From Hemileia vastatrix (taxonomy: Eukaryota > Basidiomycota > Pucciniomycetes > Pucciniales > Zaghouaniaceae): a DNA stretch of 64,000 nt. The stretch spans positions 29,110,150-29,174,149 of the forward strand of contig JASXTE010000014.1 of NCBI GenBank assembly GCA_030280995.1, read 5' to 3'. Positions 22,833 through 34,567 of the stretch are shown piece by piece. Each line of letters begins with the position of its first letter. Within the stretch, counting starts at the first letter, position 1. The position numbers were made by a program, and so were the translations under genes. The notes beneath the pieces are model-generated. The model searched no databases. It saw only the letters and a list, made by a program, of their open reading frames with translations, and was not told the DNA's origin.

Positions 22833-23270
22833 CTGATGTGGTGGCACCATATAATATTTTTTTGTGATTTTTCCCTCTTTATATCCTAATAAGCCCCATA
22901 AAAAATTGAAAAAAAATTGAAAAAAGAAAATAATTGAAAACTTCTATCTAACAAAGCAAACCTAAAAAGAAAAAAGAAAAAGTCAGGCTCCATAGAAAGT
23001 CCAGTCCAAAGAAATGAACACTGGGTGGGCATCCTCCAATAATTAAAAATGATGGGAGACCACCAGTGATCCACCACCAATCCAATTATACCAAAGAAGC
23101 CAGTCCAAGCCAGTTAGCCAGTTTAAAGTCATAGTGGACTTGAAACCTGAATAACAAAAACCAGAACTAGGATTCAAGTAAGACTAAAAAAATACTTGAA
23201 ACAGACATTATAGGGTAACTGTTCTACAGAGCAGCCAGCTCATCAGTTACCCCCACACTTTCCAAATTTT
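22833..23270. other. Remainder of the G1 non-coding region after element E
   Basis: It resumes SR-b (GTGGTGGCACC) and continues with the same order seen in C (AAGTCCAGTCC...GGGAGACCACCAGTGATCCA, an AGTTTAAAGTCATAGTGGAC motif at 23110) and a GGGTAACT hairpin (23212-23252). It ends at a junction, CACTTTCCAAA, where homology switches to AO2. No gene. Confidence 0.7.
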
Positions 23271-25294
23271 GGCTTCTTTAAAAATTGGATGAGCTTCCAA
23301 TGTGTAAGTACCAAATTAATTAATCCAATTTCTTCAACAGAAAAAAAATTTCTGATCAAATTAGTTTTATTCATTTGGAACCCCTCCTCCTGAAACTACC
23401 ATTTGCGTTGGCCACCCTATTGAAACCTCATTAACCCTGGATTATGCAGATATGAAACAAAACCTAGGTATGATTTGTTCCAACATGTTTAAGGCCTTTA
23501 CTCTTCATGGGCTACTGAACTAATTTGAGAAGAACCTGAGTAAGAAACATCTTGAAAACCACTGAAAGATGTCCAGGATAATTAAGCACACCTTCCAACA
23601 TTCCATCCCAGCCTCTTCTGCTTCAACCCAAAATTACCTTCAAAACCAGTTCCAGACAATTTTAACCCATATCATCACTCCAGTAGGATGCACTTCAAGG
23701 AGCACTGTGTTTCCCACAATCCCAACAAGAGACCAAAATGCCAAAATAATCCTGAAAACCCTCCAGATGCTTCATGTCAGGCTAAGGTCAAGTACAAGGA
23801 CGTGAACTAGCTTTAATAGTCAGTTGTCTAGAAGATTTTAATGGTCCTATATGAAAACTGTAGTTCTAATCCACTAAGTTGTAAAATATAATCAAATATA
23901 AAGGTCTCAGTAATATAATTCTCACTATTCTTATATATGGCTTACAATCTTTATAGTTGGTAGAAAAATAGATTATATAAATTCAGATACTATTCAAAAG
24001 TCTTATAAAAGTACTAATTGATATGTATTGTAATTGATTTGGTTATATTGGTTAAATTGTAATGATAAAGTATGAAGAAATACAACCCAAAAACCTCCTC
24101 CTTTTATACACACTGAGTTCCCCAATGATTCCCTTGATGTACTACCCAATACACAGTTAATCACGCCTCTAAACAACTAATAGACATTCCCATCAACATT
24201 CCCAGTGACCCATGACATAATTAGAAGAGTAATAGCCGCCAAAATCCTGAAATAATAAGGGAAATCCATTAAAATTAAAGAAAAAGACAAAAAGAGAGTA
24301 TATGCGTATAAAACAATAATATTAAGGACTAAAGGAGACTTTTTAAGGTTAATAATAGCTTAATAATAAGGGGGATTGACTGTAGAAATAATGGGGCTAA
24401 TCCTGACATTATCTACGTGAAATTCCCATTCAAAAATAGCCAAAATTGACTGAGAAACCACCCAAAAACTTAAAAAAGAGCGTGAGATGTGGGGTAACTA
24501 CATGCAGTTCTTGGCAGGCGCTTGCACGGGTAAATCCTTGACTAAAATTAGGCGAATTTAAGCGTGGTGATGAAATAAAGTGCCAAGAGTGAGGTTATTA
24601 ATGAAATTAGTGCATATAAACAGGGTCAATGCATTATTAATTAAGCTAGGACACTAAATAAGCGCCTGTCGCCTATTTTAGTGTGTTTCCCCACAGTGGG
24701 CGTAGAATGTGGGGTAATTATAGTGTGAAAAAGCTAACTTTGCTAAAAATGAAGCTATTCACACGGGAAAAAAGCAGGCAGTATGTGGCCAGTACACAGA
24801 AGCCATTTCTGGCATAAAAAACACCAAATTTGAAAAGTGTTATTTTTATGCATTTAAATAGCCAAATCAATAGTTCTAAATGAGCCCAATTGATCTGTCA
24901 AAGCGCAATTTTGATATTCTCAATTTTATAGCGCATATAGTCAACTTTTAAGTGAAATAAAGCGCATTTCTTGTTTTTTGCATAAAACAATGAATATAAC
25001 AGCTTTAAGTGTACTTAAAAATTATGCAGCCTTATACTTAAGGTTCTTAAGATTACCCTAACATATTCCAACTTAATATTAAGTACATAAGACCTATAAA
25101 AGGTGGATATATGTGTGTATATAAGGTGTTATAATGGCATATTTTGTGTATTATCATAATTTTACTTATGTATACTATTTGTGTACTCTTATTTATTATT
25201 CCCATGTATAGTTCATGTGTTTAACATAACTTATATGTACTTTTTACTCAGTCCTGGAGATATACAGGCTGACACTTCATTATCCAGACATTGA
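23271..25294 (+). pseudogene. AO2 3' exons, G2 copy, split by a solo LTR
   Basis: It begins in the exon just before the conserved intron (GATGAGCTTCCAATGT|GTAAGT, donor at 23304). The acceptor AG has become AT (TTCATTTGG). The last exon (about 23375-23774) encodes TPPPETTICVGHP, CSNMFKAFTLHG-like residues and RIIKHTFQHSIPASS, with stops (for example a TAA in the LNEFEK-like block). It is interrupted at 23774 by a 1500-bp solo LTR and finishes at 25280-25294 (...SRH, stop). Confidence 0.65.
23775..25274 (-). mobile_element. Solo D-type LTR (1500 bp), TSD CTTCA
   Basis: It runs TGTCAGGCTAAGG...CAGGCTGACA on the plus strand, with both ends inverted copies of TGTCAGSCT. It is flanked by a perfect 5-bp duplication CTTCA (23770-23774, 25275-25279). 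It matches D's LTR in reverse orientation along its length. The sense strand has TGTATAAAAG (24110-24101) as TATA box. No internal sequence remains, so it arose by LTR-LTR recombination. Confidence 0.95.
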
Positions 25295-26505
25295 GTTCCT
25301 GAAAACAAAAATTATAATAATAATAATAATAATAATTAATAATTAATAATTAAACATTCTAATTATTTTTTTACTTAACCATCTAAACTACTAACATACA
25401 TAAAAAAACTCAAAAAGGGAGAAAAATAAATAATACAAATGGTATCCCCCAGCCAATTGATAAGCTGATCCCCTGATACCTCACCCACATCCAAGTGCAC
25501 CTTGATCTGGATACACCTTTGAATAATTTTATAATGATTTGAGATAAATATAAATTAAGAATAATAATCCAAATAAAGATGAAATGAAATGAATAGAAAT
25601 TAAATAAAAAAGTAATATGAAATAAAGATAAAAAAGTAAATAGCATTGCCCAGCCAATTGATGAGCCTTTCCCCACCAATGCTTGCCCACATCCAGGTGG
25701 CCCTGATGTGGTGACATCATATAATATTAATTTTTGTGATTTTTCACTCTTTATATCCTAATAAACCCCATAAAAAATTAAAAGAAAAAAAGAGAAAAAA
25801 GAAAATAATCTAAAACTTCTATCTAATACAACCATTGCCAGAAAAATCAAAGAAAGAAAATAAAAGTCCAGCTTCATAGAAGATCCAGTCCAAGGAAATG
25901 ATCACTGGGTGGGCACCCTCCAATAAGTAAAAATTGTGGGAGACCACCAGTGATCCACCATAAATCCAAATAGAAAAAATATAAAGAAGCCCTTCCCAAG
26001 CCAGTTTAAAGTCTAAGTGGACTTGAAACTTGAATTACAAAAACCCAAACTTGAATTCAACTATGACAAACAAAATACTTAAAAAGGAATTTATGGGGTA
26101 ACTGTTCTACAGAGCAGCCAGATCATTAGTTAACCCCACACTTTCCAAAATAAAATCTAGAAGCCCCCCCTGGGTACCTTCTAACAAAAAACACAACATC
26201 CAGCACAATGAACCACAACCAATAAGCATAAAGAGTCCAGCACTTGTAGACCAAAAGAATTTCCAGTTTAAAGTCATAGAGGACTAAAACCTGTGAAGAG
26301 TAACCAATACTAAGGCTCAAAAAAATTAAGAGAAGGGTTGTAACCAAAAAATCTGGGTTAACTGTTCTACAGAGCAGCCAGCTCATCAGTTACTCCTACA
26401 CTTTCCAAGATCAAATCTAGAAGCCCCACCCATGGATACCTTCTAACAACAATCAAGTTTCCAACAAATCAGATGCACAGCATCACCGAAATCTAAAATT
26501 TAAAG
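25295..26505. other. Convergent non-coding region of G2
   Basis: It has the same motif order as 580-1839 in A: AT-rich tracts (a TAA microsatellite at 25315-25345), SR-a, SR-b, AGTTTAAAGTC motifs (about 26005 and 26270), and hairpins at 26095-26137 and 26355-26397. Each hairpin is followed by a TCTAGAAGCCCC block. No gene. At about 26505 sequence normally followed by pol is replaced by a fragment of the RNase H-integrase linker. Confidence 0.7.
25441..25720 (+). repeat. SR-a and SR-b pair of G2
   Basis: SR-a (25441-25517) pairs GGTATC with GATACC. SR-b (25643-25720) pairs GCATTG with CAATGC. Both keep the CCACATCC...GATGTGG-type second stem (SR-a has one change, GATCTGG). Confidence 0.75.
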
Positions 26506-28660
26506 AGAATCCAGTTCACTAACAAAAACACTATTTTCCAATTTTGAGCCGCCCCAAACAACATCCCCTTATTCATCAACAAAAATATCCTGATTACCAG
26601 AAGCAAATCAAACTCTGCCAGTTTAACATCTTGATGGAGGTTTAAACCTTCATCAGAAACACAATTATCAACAGCCAGTATAACCTCTTGGGGGAGGTGA
26701 AAAAATCTTCCATTTTAGCCTCATGGAGGAGGAGAAAAACCTTGCTTATCTTCACAAAAATAATTCTTATCTTCTTTCTTTATCATTTTCAGATTTTTTT
26801 TCAATTATCTTGAGTTATCTTGAAATTTTTCTTTTCTTTTCTTGAATTTTCTTCTGACCAAACAAGTATTTTATCCTCATTTTGGAAGAATCAGATTCTT
26901 AAAACCTTCTGGTTTAAACCAATAAGCTTTCCCCATGAACTACAAAAATCTAAGCCTGTCTTCTAATTCTGATATCCAATAATCAGACCTCCAAAAAAAA
27001 TCCCCATCCTTCTCCATACACTGAATTTACCATCAATTTCATTCTCAGTGTCCATCAACCCTATATCATTTGAAACAGAGAAATCTACAACATCAATAAT
27101 TTTATCCTCCTTTCTAAAAAACCTTCTCCAGTTGAAGAAAAAAGGTGAGAGTTTACTGTCTCTAACTCCAAATAAACAATCACAAAATTATACTGAAATT
27201 TAAAAAAATCCTCCAAAACAGGACCCAGAACACTAAAAGAATCATCTTCCCCCAAGCATCTATCTTCTGATCTTGGGGAACCAGCTTGGAATTATATTCC
27301 TCCAAAAAACATACATCTAGAAAATAATCATTCTCAAGATCCAAACTTTCTATAGATAGATTGTCACCACTTCTTTAATCCTCTGAACTTGAAAATTAAA
27401 ACTGAGAATCTTTTTCATTGGGCTTCAAATCATTGAGCTAAGAATTACTCTGAGAATACAAAAGATTCTCCAGAATAGAATCCATAACTTCAAAATTAAC
27501 ATCCTCCTCCAAGCATTCATCTTTTGAACTTAAAGGAGCACCTAGAAAAAGTCTTCCTCTAAGAGCAATAGATCCAAAACAGACTCTTTCTGGCTATCAA
27601 CAGATCTTAACAAAACATTTTCATACAAAAATCCATTGTCTAAACATGAAGAAACCATATCATCATGAACATCCAATTTTTCCTTCCCACAGAGCTCATC
27701 CACTTTTGAAAAGATACACTGATCATCCAGTGTGTATATATCTAAAACATCAAATGAAGCACATACTTGAGATCCATTGACATCATCTGTTAAAGAAATA
27801 TAAATTTCTGAAACATCACAAACATCATCATCTCCCAAAGTGGGTGATTCCAAAATTTTCACTGTAGCTTAATTTTCTGCCACTTCTTCCTGAACCTTTC
27901 CATCCATTAAATTTTCATTTTCAGGTTGCACCTCTTTAGAAACTAGGGTTTCAAGATGGCCCAGAATAGCCTTCTTCAAAGCACCTATAGAAGGAATCCT
28001 ACTTTCTCTATTTAAAAGTTTCTTCATCAGGCCAGCCTTTTACAGAAATCCCTGAACCTCCTTTTTGACCTCCAGACCCATGGCACTCCAAAATAAACTC
28101 TCGGAATCCATTTCATGAGAAAAAATACCATTATAATCTAGATAATTCATAACCTCTTCAAATTCCTCCATATATTTACCATACTGAACCAGAGAAGTTA
28201 CACCACCATCCATTTCCCATTTCCTAGAAATGCCATATATATCATCCATTGAAAACACAGTGGTCCACCTCCTGATCATCTCCATCCTTAACTTTCCCCA
28301 ATCGTGAATCCTATATCCCTCCATCCTAAGAACTTCCTTCACCACCTCTCTATCATCAATGAAGAAGATCACCTGCTTAACCCTATCCAAATCAGAATCC
28401 CCATCCACATCAGCTGCAGCTTCAAAGATCTACAAAAATAGCCTTGCCTCCTCTTCAAAGCAAATTTTCCCTTTCCATGACTTTATCCTGACCATCATAA
28501 CAATTTCCAATTTCACCTCCCCAGATTTCCACCACAGATAGCCAAGGTCCCCCCAATAGCCTTCAGAGGTTGGGAGGGACCAAATCCAACTAGAGAGAAG
28601 ACCCCCTAGACCAACCACAGAGAGATTCAGCATCAAAAATATAAAATCCACAAAGAGTCC
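26506..28660 (-). pseudogene. Divergent gag and linker remnant of G2
   Basis: Read on the minus strand from about 28651, VRIKSWKGKI, then VKQVIFFIDDREVVKEV, DWGKLRMEMIRRW and YMEEFEEVMNYLDY align by eye with the family 1 gag (VRIKTWDGTKF, VKQIIFFIGDRSVEKEI, DWMLLCREMVDRWG). Stops occur at 28437 and 28040. Downstream is an unusual acidic region (27862-27542: LGDDDVCDVSEIYISLTDD) with no match in A, B or C. Further on (26900-26510) fragments resemble the pol linker and the LLPQEAKLD-type linker. There is no protease, RT or integrase core. Confidence 0.55.
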
Positions 28661-28736
28661 ACAAAAGAAGAAATTGCAACAGTAACAGAGATTCCAACAG
28701 ATAGCACATCCTTACCCCATGTTGGGCACCAGAAAT

Positions 28737-28973
28737 GTAGACAATCCTATAGTACTAGCTATAGGTATTGACCAAGGGAGTTGGAGTAAAACTGGAGAGA
28801 AAAACCCCTGTCCTTTTGAGAAAACCCAGGTGAGATTAACTTGCTACAGAAAATTAGAGACTGTTACAATTCCACCCTCCAAACAACTCCTTGAATGCTT
28901 TACAAGTCAAGACAGTAGCCAATAGCAGATCACTGGGAGCCAAAGAACCAGAAAACCTGAAATGCAGAGAACG
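28737..28973 (-). repeat. 5' LTR of G2, truncated by D
   Basis: It starts TGTAGACAATCCTATAG, identical to other family 1 LTR ends, preceded by a primer-binding site (sense TGGTGCCCAACATGGGG, 28716-28732). From about 28850 it diverges from the other LTRs. It stops at 28973 where D's LTR begins. Confidence 0.65.
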
Positions 28974-29943
28974 TTTCAGCCTAAATATTCCCAGGACTGA
29001 GTAAAAAGTACTTATAAGTTATGTTAAACACATGGACTATACATGGGAGCAATAAATTAGAGTACACAAATAGTATACATAAGTAAAATTATGATAATAT
29101 ACAAAATATGCCATTATAACACCTTATATACACGCATATATCCACCTTTTATAAGTCTTATTTACATAATATTAAGATTGAATATTTTAGGGTAATCTTA
29201 AGAACCTTGAATATAAGGCTATATAATTTTTAAGTACACTTAAAGCTGTTATTTTTATTGTTTTATGTAAAAAAAAGAAATGCGCTTTAAATCACTTAAA
29301 ATTTGATTATATGCACTATAAATTTAATAAGACTAAAAATGAGCTTTGACAGATCAATTTGTCTTAATTAGGACTATTGATTTGGCTAATCAAATGCATA
29401 AAAATAACACTTTTAAAATTTGGTTTTTTTTATGCCGGAAATGGCTTTTGTGTACTGGCCACATACTGCCAGCATTTTTCCCGTGTGAATAGCTTCATTT
29501 TTAGCAAAGTTAGCTTTTCCAAACTATAATTACCTCACATTCTATTCCCACTGAGGGGAAACACACTAAAATAGGCAACAAGCACTTATTTAGTTTCCTA
29601 GCTTAATTATAAATGCATTGACCCTCTTTATATGCACTAATTTCATTAAAATCCTAATTCTTGGCGCTTTAATTCACTAACATTCTTGAATTTTCCTAAA
29701 TTAGTCATGGATTTACCCATGCAAGCTCCTGAAAAGGACTACGTTTAGTTACCTCACATCTCACGCCCTTTTCTGGGTTTTTTGGTGGTTTCTCAGTCAA
29801 TTTTGGTTATTTTTGAATGAGGATTTCACATAGTATAATGTCATGATTAGCCCTAAAATTTCTACAGTTAATCACCCTAATTATTAAATATTTATTAGTT
29901 GTATTTTTCCCTTTTTGGCCTTTTATATTAATGTATAATATGC

Positions 29944-31034
29944 TGTGGTCTTCCAACATTGGTGGAGCCCTTTGTTGGTCTGTTTGGCGTTGTTTTGATA
30001 TGTCTTAATTTGCATTGTTCAATAATTGGGTGTTTTTCTGGAATTATTCTACAAATATTGGGACTGCGCCAATGTGAGTATTACCATTGGATAGCCCCGG
30101 GTTTTCCCTATATTTTATGTCATGTTGAAATTTTTCATATTCTAAGTATTTGAGGGATTATTTCTCATTTTTCATTTCAAAAGATAGCTGTTTAATTTTG
30201 TTTTCCACATTTTACAGGATAACCTTAAGTCTTAGGGTTAAGTGCTTAGTATTATTAGAACGGAATAATTTTTATCTACATTTCATTTCCCAACGTTGTT
30301 GTAGCTTAATTATGTGTTTTAAAGGTTTTAGTAGTAGTAGTTTATTTTTCTAAGTATTTTGGGTGTTTTTAATGGTTTTCTGGCTTCAGGGCGGTCCTGC
30401 TGCTTCAGAAAGACCTCCCGACTTTGGGCAGACCGCCCACCTCAGTGCTAGAAGGCTGGGAAGCGTTTCTAGAGGGGTTTCATGCAAGTTGGCACTCAGA
30501 AATGCCAAATTTGTTGGTGTGCATGGGCTCTTAGATAGTGGTCTGTGTGTATATAGTGAATAAGACAGTTTGGGGCAACCTTAATTATCATACAACCATC
30601 CAGAGGTAATATACTTGTTCCTCACTCAGTTTTAACTGTTTTCTGGCCACAATTGGCTGTGTTTTCTGCAAGGTTAGTTCTTCATTCAACTCAACTTTGG
30701 CAACTGTTTTATCTGGTGTAGTCTTCAAAGCTATATCAAGTATTATTGCTGGCTATGGTGTAGATTTGCAACCTACATCAAGTATCATTGCTTTCTCTGG
30801 TGTTGACATTGGTCTACATTTCAGTTCTTTGGTTTGGTAGTGTGTCTGGAGACTACTTTTTTGGCTGATCAGGCAGTCAAGTGTATTGGAAAAGGGCTTT
30901 AAACAGCAGGAACCAATTTACTGTAGCAGGTAAATCTCACTTATATTTTTCTAAAGGGACAGGGAATTTTCTCTCTGGTTTTTCTCCAACTCCCTTGGTC
31001 AAGGCCTATAGCTAGTACTATAGGATTGTCTACA
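29944..31034 (+). repeat. 5' LTR of element B (1091 bp)
   Basis: TGTGGTCTTCCAACATTGG to GGATTGTCTACA. It holds a short ORF (30363-30563) ending GVHGLLDSGLCVYSE that recurs in B's 3' LTR and in the G1 LTR. Confidence 0.9.
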
Positions 31035-31038
31035 TTTC

Positions 31039-31055
31039 TGGCACCCAACATTGGG
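31039..31055 (+). other. Primer-binding site of element B
   Basis: TGGCACCCAACATTGGG starts four bases after the LTR end. It is related to TGGCGCCCAACGTGGGG in C with three changes. Confidence 0.6.
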
Positions 31056-31126
31056 TAGGAACTGCTAGCTCCTTGGAATCTCTGTTGTCTTTAGTTGGTC
31101 TTTTCAGGTGATTTTGTTCTGGAAGA

Positions 31127-34100
31127 ATGGCTTCTGGTTCATCTATTCCTGTGGTGACTGTCAGTAGTGGGGAAGGCCCTCTTGCTGTGATGGTTAGGGG
31201 ATGTGTAAGGATTAAAAACTTAAGATGTTACCAAGTTTAATGGAGATGATGTGAAGTGGTTTACGTAGAAATATGAAACTGCTGCTGGTGTAGATGGTGC
31301 TTCTTACTGGGACATGGTGAAGCTGATCATTTTCTTCATTGGTGATAGTTCAGTGGAGAAGGAGATTGTGGCCATGTCTGGCTACAAGAAGAGAGATTGG
31401 AAGTTGTTGTGCAGGGAGATGGTCGATAGATGGTGTGTCAGGTTCACTATGGTGGATCTGAACAAGGTTGTCAGTGAATGGCAGTCTTATGGTGGTGTTG
31501 GTAACTTACTCAGTTACAGAAATTTTCTGCTACAGTGTGATCCTGTGGTAGAATATTTGGTGAAAGTAGAGGAGCTGGCACATGAAAACGCTGCCAATGA
31601 TGTTTTTTGGTCTTCCCTGGCTAGAGATGTCTGGATGGATGTGTTGAAGGAGTTGTCAAGGAAAGACTTGATGAAGACTCTTTCTAATGGGGACCAGAAG
31701 TTGCCTGCCTTGGACAAGGTGAAGGAGTCTGTGGAAGCCCATTTGAAGCTGTTGGCTGTGGACACCTATCAAGATGGGTGTGCCAAGTATGGCAGAAAAG
31801 TCAGTGAGGCTTTAGCTGATGAGGAGAGTAGGGTAAAGAAGGAAGAGAGGAATATGGTGGAGGTTTGCAAGCAGGAAAGGGACCAAGTGGTGGATCAGTT
31901 GGCTGATCTGACAAAACAGCTTTATATTTTTGTTCAGGAGGCTAAGAAGTTCAATAGGGCTCCTTCTCAGCCTAGATATTTTGACAGGAGGGCTGGTAGG
32001 AGTGACCCTTGGGTCTGCTACTATTGAATTAGGAGGGGGCACAAGTCCAATGATTATTGGGCACTGAACAGAAATGAATCAGAAGGAAAGGTGGAGTTTG
32101 ATGGCAGGGTGTTCAAATTCCCCAATGGCTCATTTATAAATCCCAGTGAGGGGCAGGCTCCTGTGGATTTGTTCAGGAGAAGAAATGGTATCAATCAGAG
32201 GAGGCCAAGATTTGAGGAGATTCCTGATCAGGGGAAGTCTTCTGCTAAGGCAGATTAAGATGTCAAGGGAAATAGAAAGGAGGTCAATAAACTCTCTTTT
32301 TCTACTTCCTTTGGTGGGTTGGAGTTGTATTCTTGTGGGGGACAGTCAAGTGGTGAATGCTTGGCTGGTGTCTATGATGTTAGAGCTGGAAAGATGGGAA
32401 GGCCTTAGAGCAGTTCTCAGGCCCAACCAAAGCCTAAGGCTTCAAAGGCGGATCCTAAGCTGAGTGCATCTAGGAGTAAGTACAGGAAAGAGGAGCTGTA
32501 CAAGATGCAGAAGGGGATTTCTGATATGGGCCCCCCCAGTTTTGGTCCATTGGACATGAATGGTGAGCCAATGCCAATGGATGTTGATTCTGACTCAGAG
32601 GAAAATGTCCCTTTGGCTTCATTGTCAAAGCCTGCTGGATTTTGAGGTGCTGGTGAGGGATCTGGTTTGATTCCTGTTGATGGAAAATCTGTTGGTGGTT
32701 CTGGTCCTCAAGAGATTTCTAGGACCAAGGTATTGAAGCCAAGGGCTCACTTTGAGAGACCAGTAGTTTCTGGCCAATCTAATGTTATGGATTTGGTTCT
32801 AGAAAGAATGAATGAGGTTCAGGTATCCCTTTCTTATGGGTCATTGCATGCTATCAGTCCTGGATTGGCTGATAGACAAAAAAAATTGTTGACCAGGAAA
32901 AGGGTTTCTTTTGGGGAGGTGGAATACATCTGTGATTCTTCTGAGAAGTTTGGTGAGGGGTTGGAAACTCATTTTTCTGCTCCTCTTGGTTATGTCAATG
33001 TCATTCCGAATGGCAGGGAGGCCAAGGCATTGGTGGATTCAGGCTCTCAGATTAACCTGATTTCTTTGTTTGAGGCTACTTATCTGAGCCTCCCCATCAA
33101 GACAGGAATTGGTGGTAATTTAAGAGGGATTGGTGGCCATGTCACTGAGTTAATTGGGACATCCAAATTTGTAAAGCTGGATGTCGGTGGAGCCTCCAGA
33201 AAGGTTCATTTTTACATTGCCAAAGGTAATGTGAAGCTTTTTTGGGTGGACCATTCTTGATGGATTTTCAAGAAAGAATTGGTTATCAGTTTGACATGGG
33301 AATCAGTTTGGAGTTGACTGGTGAGGATGAGAGAAGGCTTCACATGAGGTTGTCATCTCCTGGAGATGATGGTTGGGAGACCAGGCCAGGCTTGTCTTCA
33401 ATGTGCCAGTGCATAGATTGTTTCAGGAGATGGAAAGAAGTGGGTACCACTGTAGACAATCCTATAGTACTAGCTATAGGCCTTGACTAAGGGAGTTGGA
33501 GAAAAACCAGAGAGAAAATCCCCTGTCCCTTTAGAAAAATAGAGTGAGATTTACTTGCTAAAGTAAGTTGGTTCCTGTTTTGCTAAAGCCCCTTTTCAAC
33601 ACACTTGATTGCTTGATGAGCCAAGAAAGTAGTCCCCAGATAGACTACCAGACCAAAGAACTGAAATGTAGAACAAAGTCCACACCAGAGACAACAAAGA
33701 TACTTGATGTAGGCTGCAAATTCACACCAGAGACAGCAATAATACTTGCTATAGCTTGCAAGACTATAACAGAGAAAACAGTTTCCAAAGTTAAGTTAAA
33801 TGAAGAACTCACTTGCAACAAACACAGCCAATTGTGGCCAGAAAACAGTGAAAACTGAGTGAGGAACAAGTATATCACCTCTGGATGGTTGTATGATAAT
33901 TAAGGTTGCCCCAAACTGTCTTATTCACTATGTACACACAGACCACTAACTAAGAGCCCATGTGCACCCACCAATCTGGCGCCTGTACCCACCAAATTGA
34001 ATAAAAAACCTCCTGAAGCGCTCCTCAACCTTCTAAAACAGAGGCGGCCCGGCCTCCCTGAAGCAAGAAAACCAATAAAAACAAATAATCTACTTAGAAA

Positions 34101-34567
34101 AATTAGCTACAACTACTAAAACCTTTAAAACATGGAATTTCACTATAACAACACTGAGACATGAGATATAGAGAAAAATTAGCTCTATCCAATGGTACTA
34201 AGCACTTAACCCTAATACTTAAGTTTAGCCCGTAAAACACAAAAAACAAAATTAAACAGCAATCTTTTATATATGAAAAATGAGGAAATGACCCCTTAAA
34301 ACTCAGAATATGAAAAATGTCTACAAGACATAAAATATAGAGAAAAACCAGGGTTATCCAATGATATTACCCACATACCTACAGACCCAATATCAACGGA
34401 ATAAAACCAGAAAAATACCCAAATCCTTAACAGATGTCAGTTAAGACATGCACAAACAGCGCCAAATCACACAACAAAGGCCCCTGCCAATGTTAGAAGA
34501 CCACACTGCCTCTGGTTTTTTGGAGTGTGGCGCAGGCTCTAGTGAGAGTCTGTCTTTTTTAGAGTAA
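31127..34567 (+). pseudogene. gag-protease of element B, split by a solo LTR
   Basis: MASGSSIPVVTVS begins at 31127. A small insertion near 31215-31225 shifts the frame; the capsid is then open from 31314 to 32027 (VKLIIFFIGDSSVEKEIV, YKKRDWKLLCREMVDRW). The zinc knuckle is near 32010-32070 (CYY, stop, RRGHKSNDY), damaged. Acidic linker and protease (32667-33260) have active site LVDSGSQINLIS. A frameshift near 33240 precedes the C-terminal part, which is broken at 33450 by a 1055-bp LTR and ends ECGAGSSESLSFLE with TAA at 34565-34567. Confidence 0.8.
33451..34505 (-). mobile_element. Solo family 1 LTR inside gag-pro of element B
   Basis: It runs from TGTAGACAATCC to TTAGAAGACCACA on the plus strand, opposite in orientation to B. 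B's protease tail is contiguous across it (GAAGTGGGT before, CTGCCTCTGG after), as seen by comparison with A and C. It is closer to C's LTRs than to B's own, so it arrived after B. The flanks do not show a clean 5-bp duplication: ACCAC lies just before it, and CTGCC just after. Confidence 0.85.

Larger units (their letters stand above)
9886..23270 (-). mobile_element. Element G1: family 1 remnant, interrupted by E and rearranged
   Basis: It consists of a family 1 3' LTR (9886-10986), antisense genes AO1 and AO2 (11034-13944) and the structured-repeat region. That region is split by element E at 14315/22833 and continues to about 23270. There the homology jumps back into AO2 sequence (G2) instead of continuing into pol. 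No gag-pol of G1 remains. AO1 and AO2 carry stops, so this is an old copy. Confidence 0.75.
23271..28973 (-). mobile_element. Element G2: pol-less family 1 derivative
   Basis: It consists of the AO2 tail (plus strand), an SR-a/SR-b pair, two hairpins, and a short piece of the RNase H-integrase linker joined directly to the pol linker. A divergent gag (minus), a primer-binding site and the start of a family 1-like 5' LTR (28737-28973) follow, the LTR being cut by D. RT, RNase H and integrase cores are absent. Its LTR and gag differ strongly from the other copies, so it is probably a distinct sub-lineage fused to G1 by recombination at about 23270. Confidence 0.7.

Noticed and set aside
33446..34505. 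ACCAC as the target duplication of the solo LTR in B
   Set aside because: The second ACCAC (34500-34504) is part of the LTR's own GACCACA end, and the base after the LTR continues directly into B's gene, so it is not a true flanking duplication.
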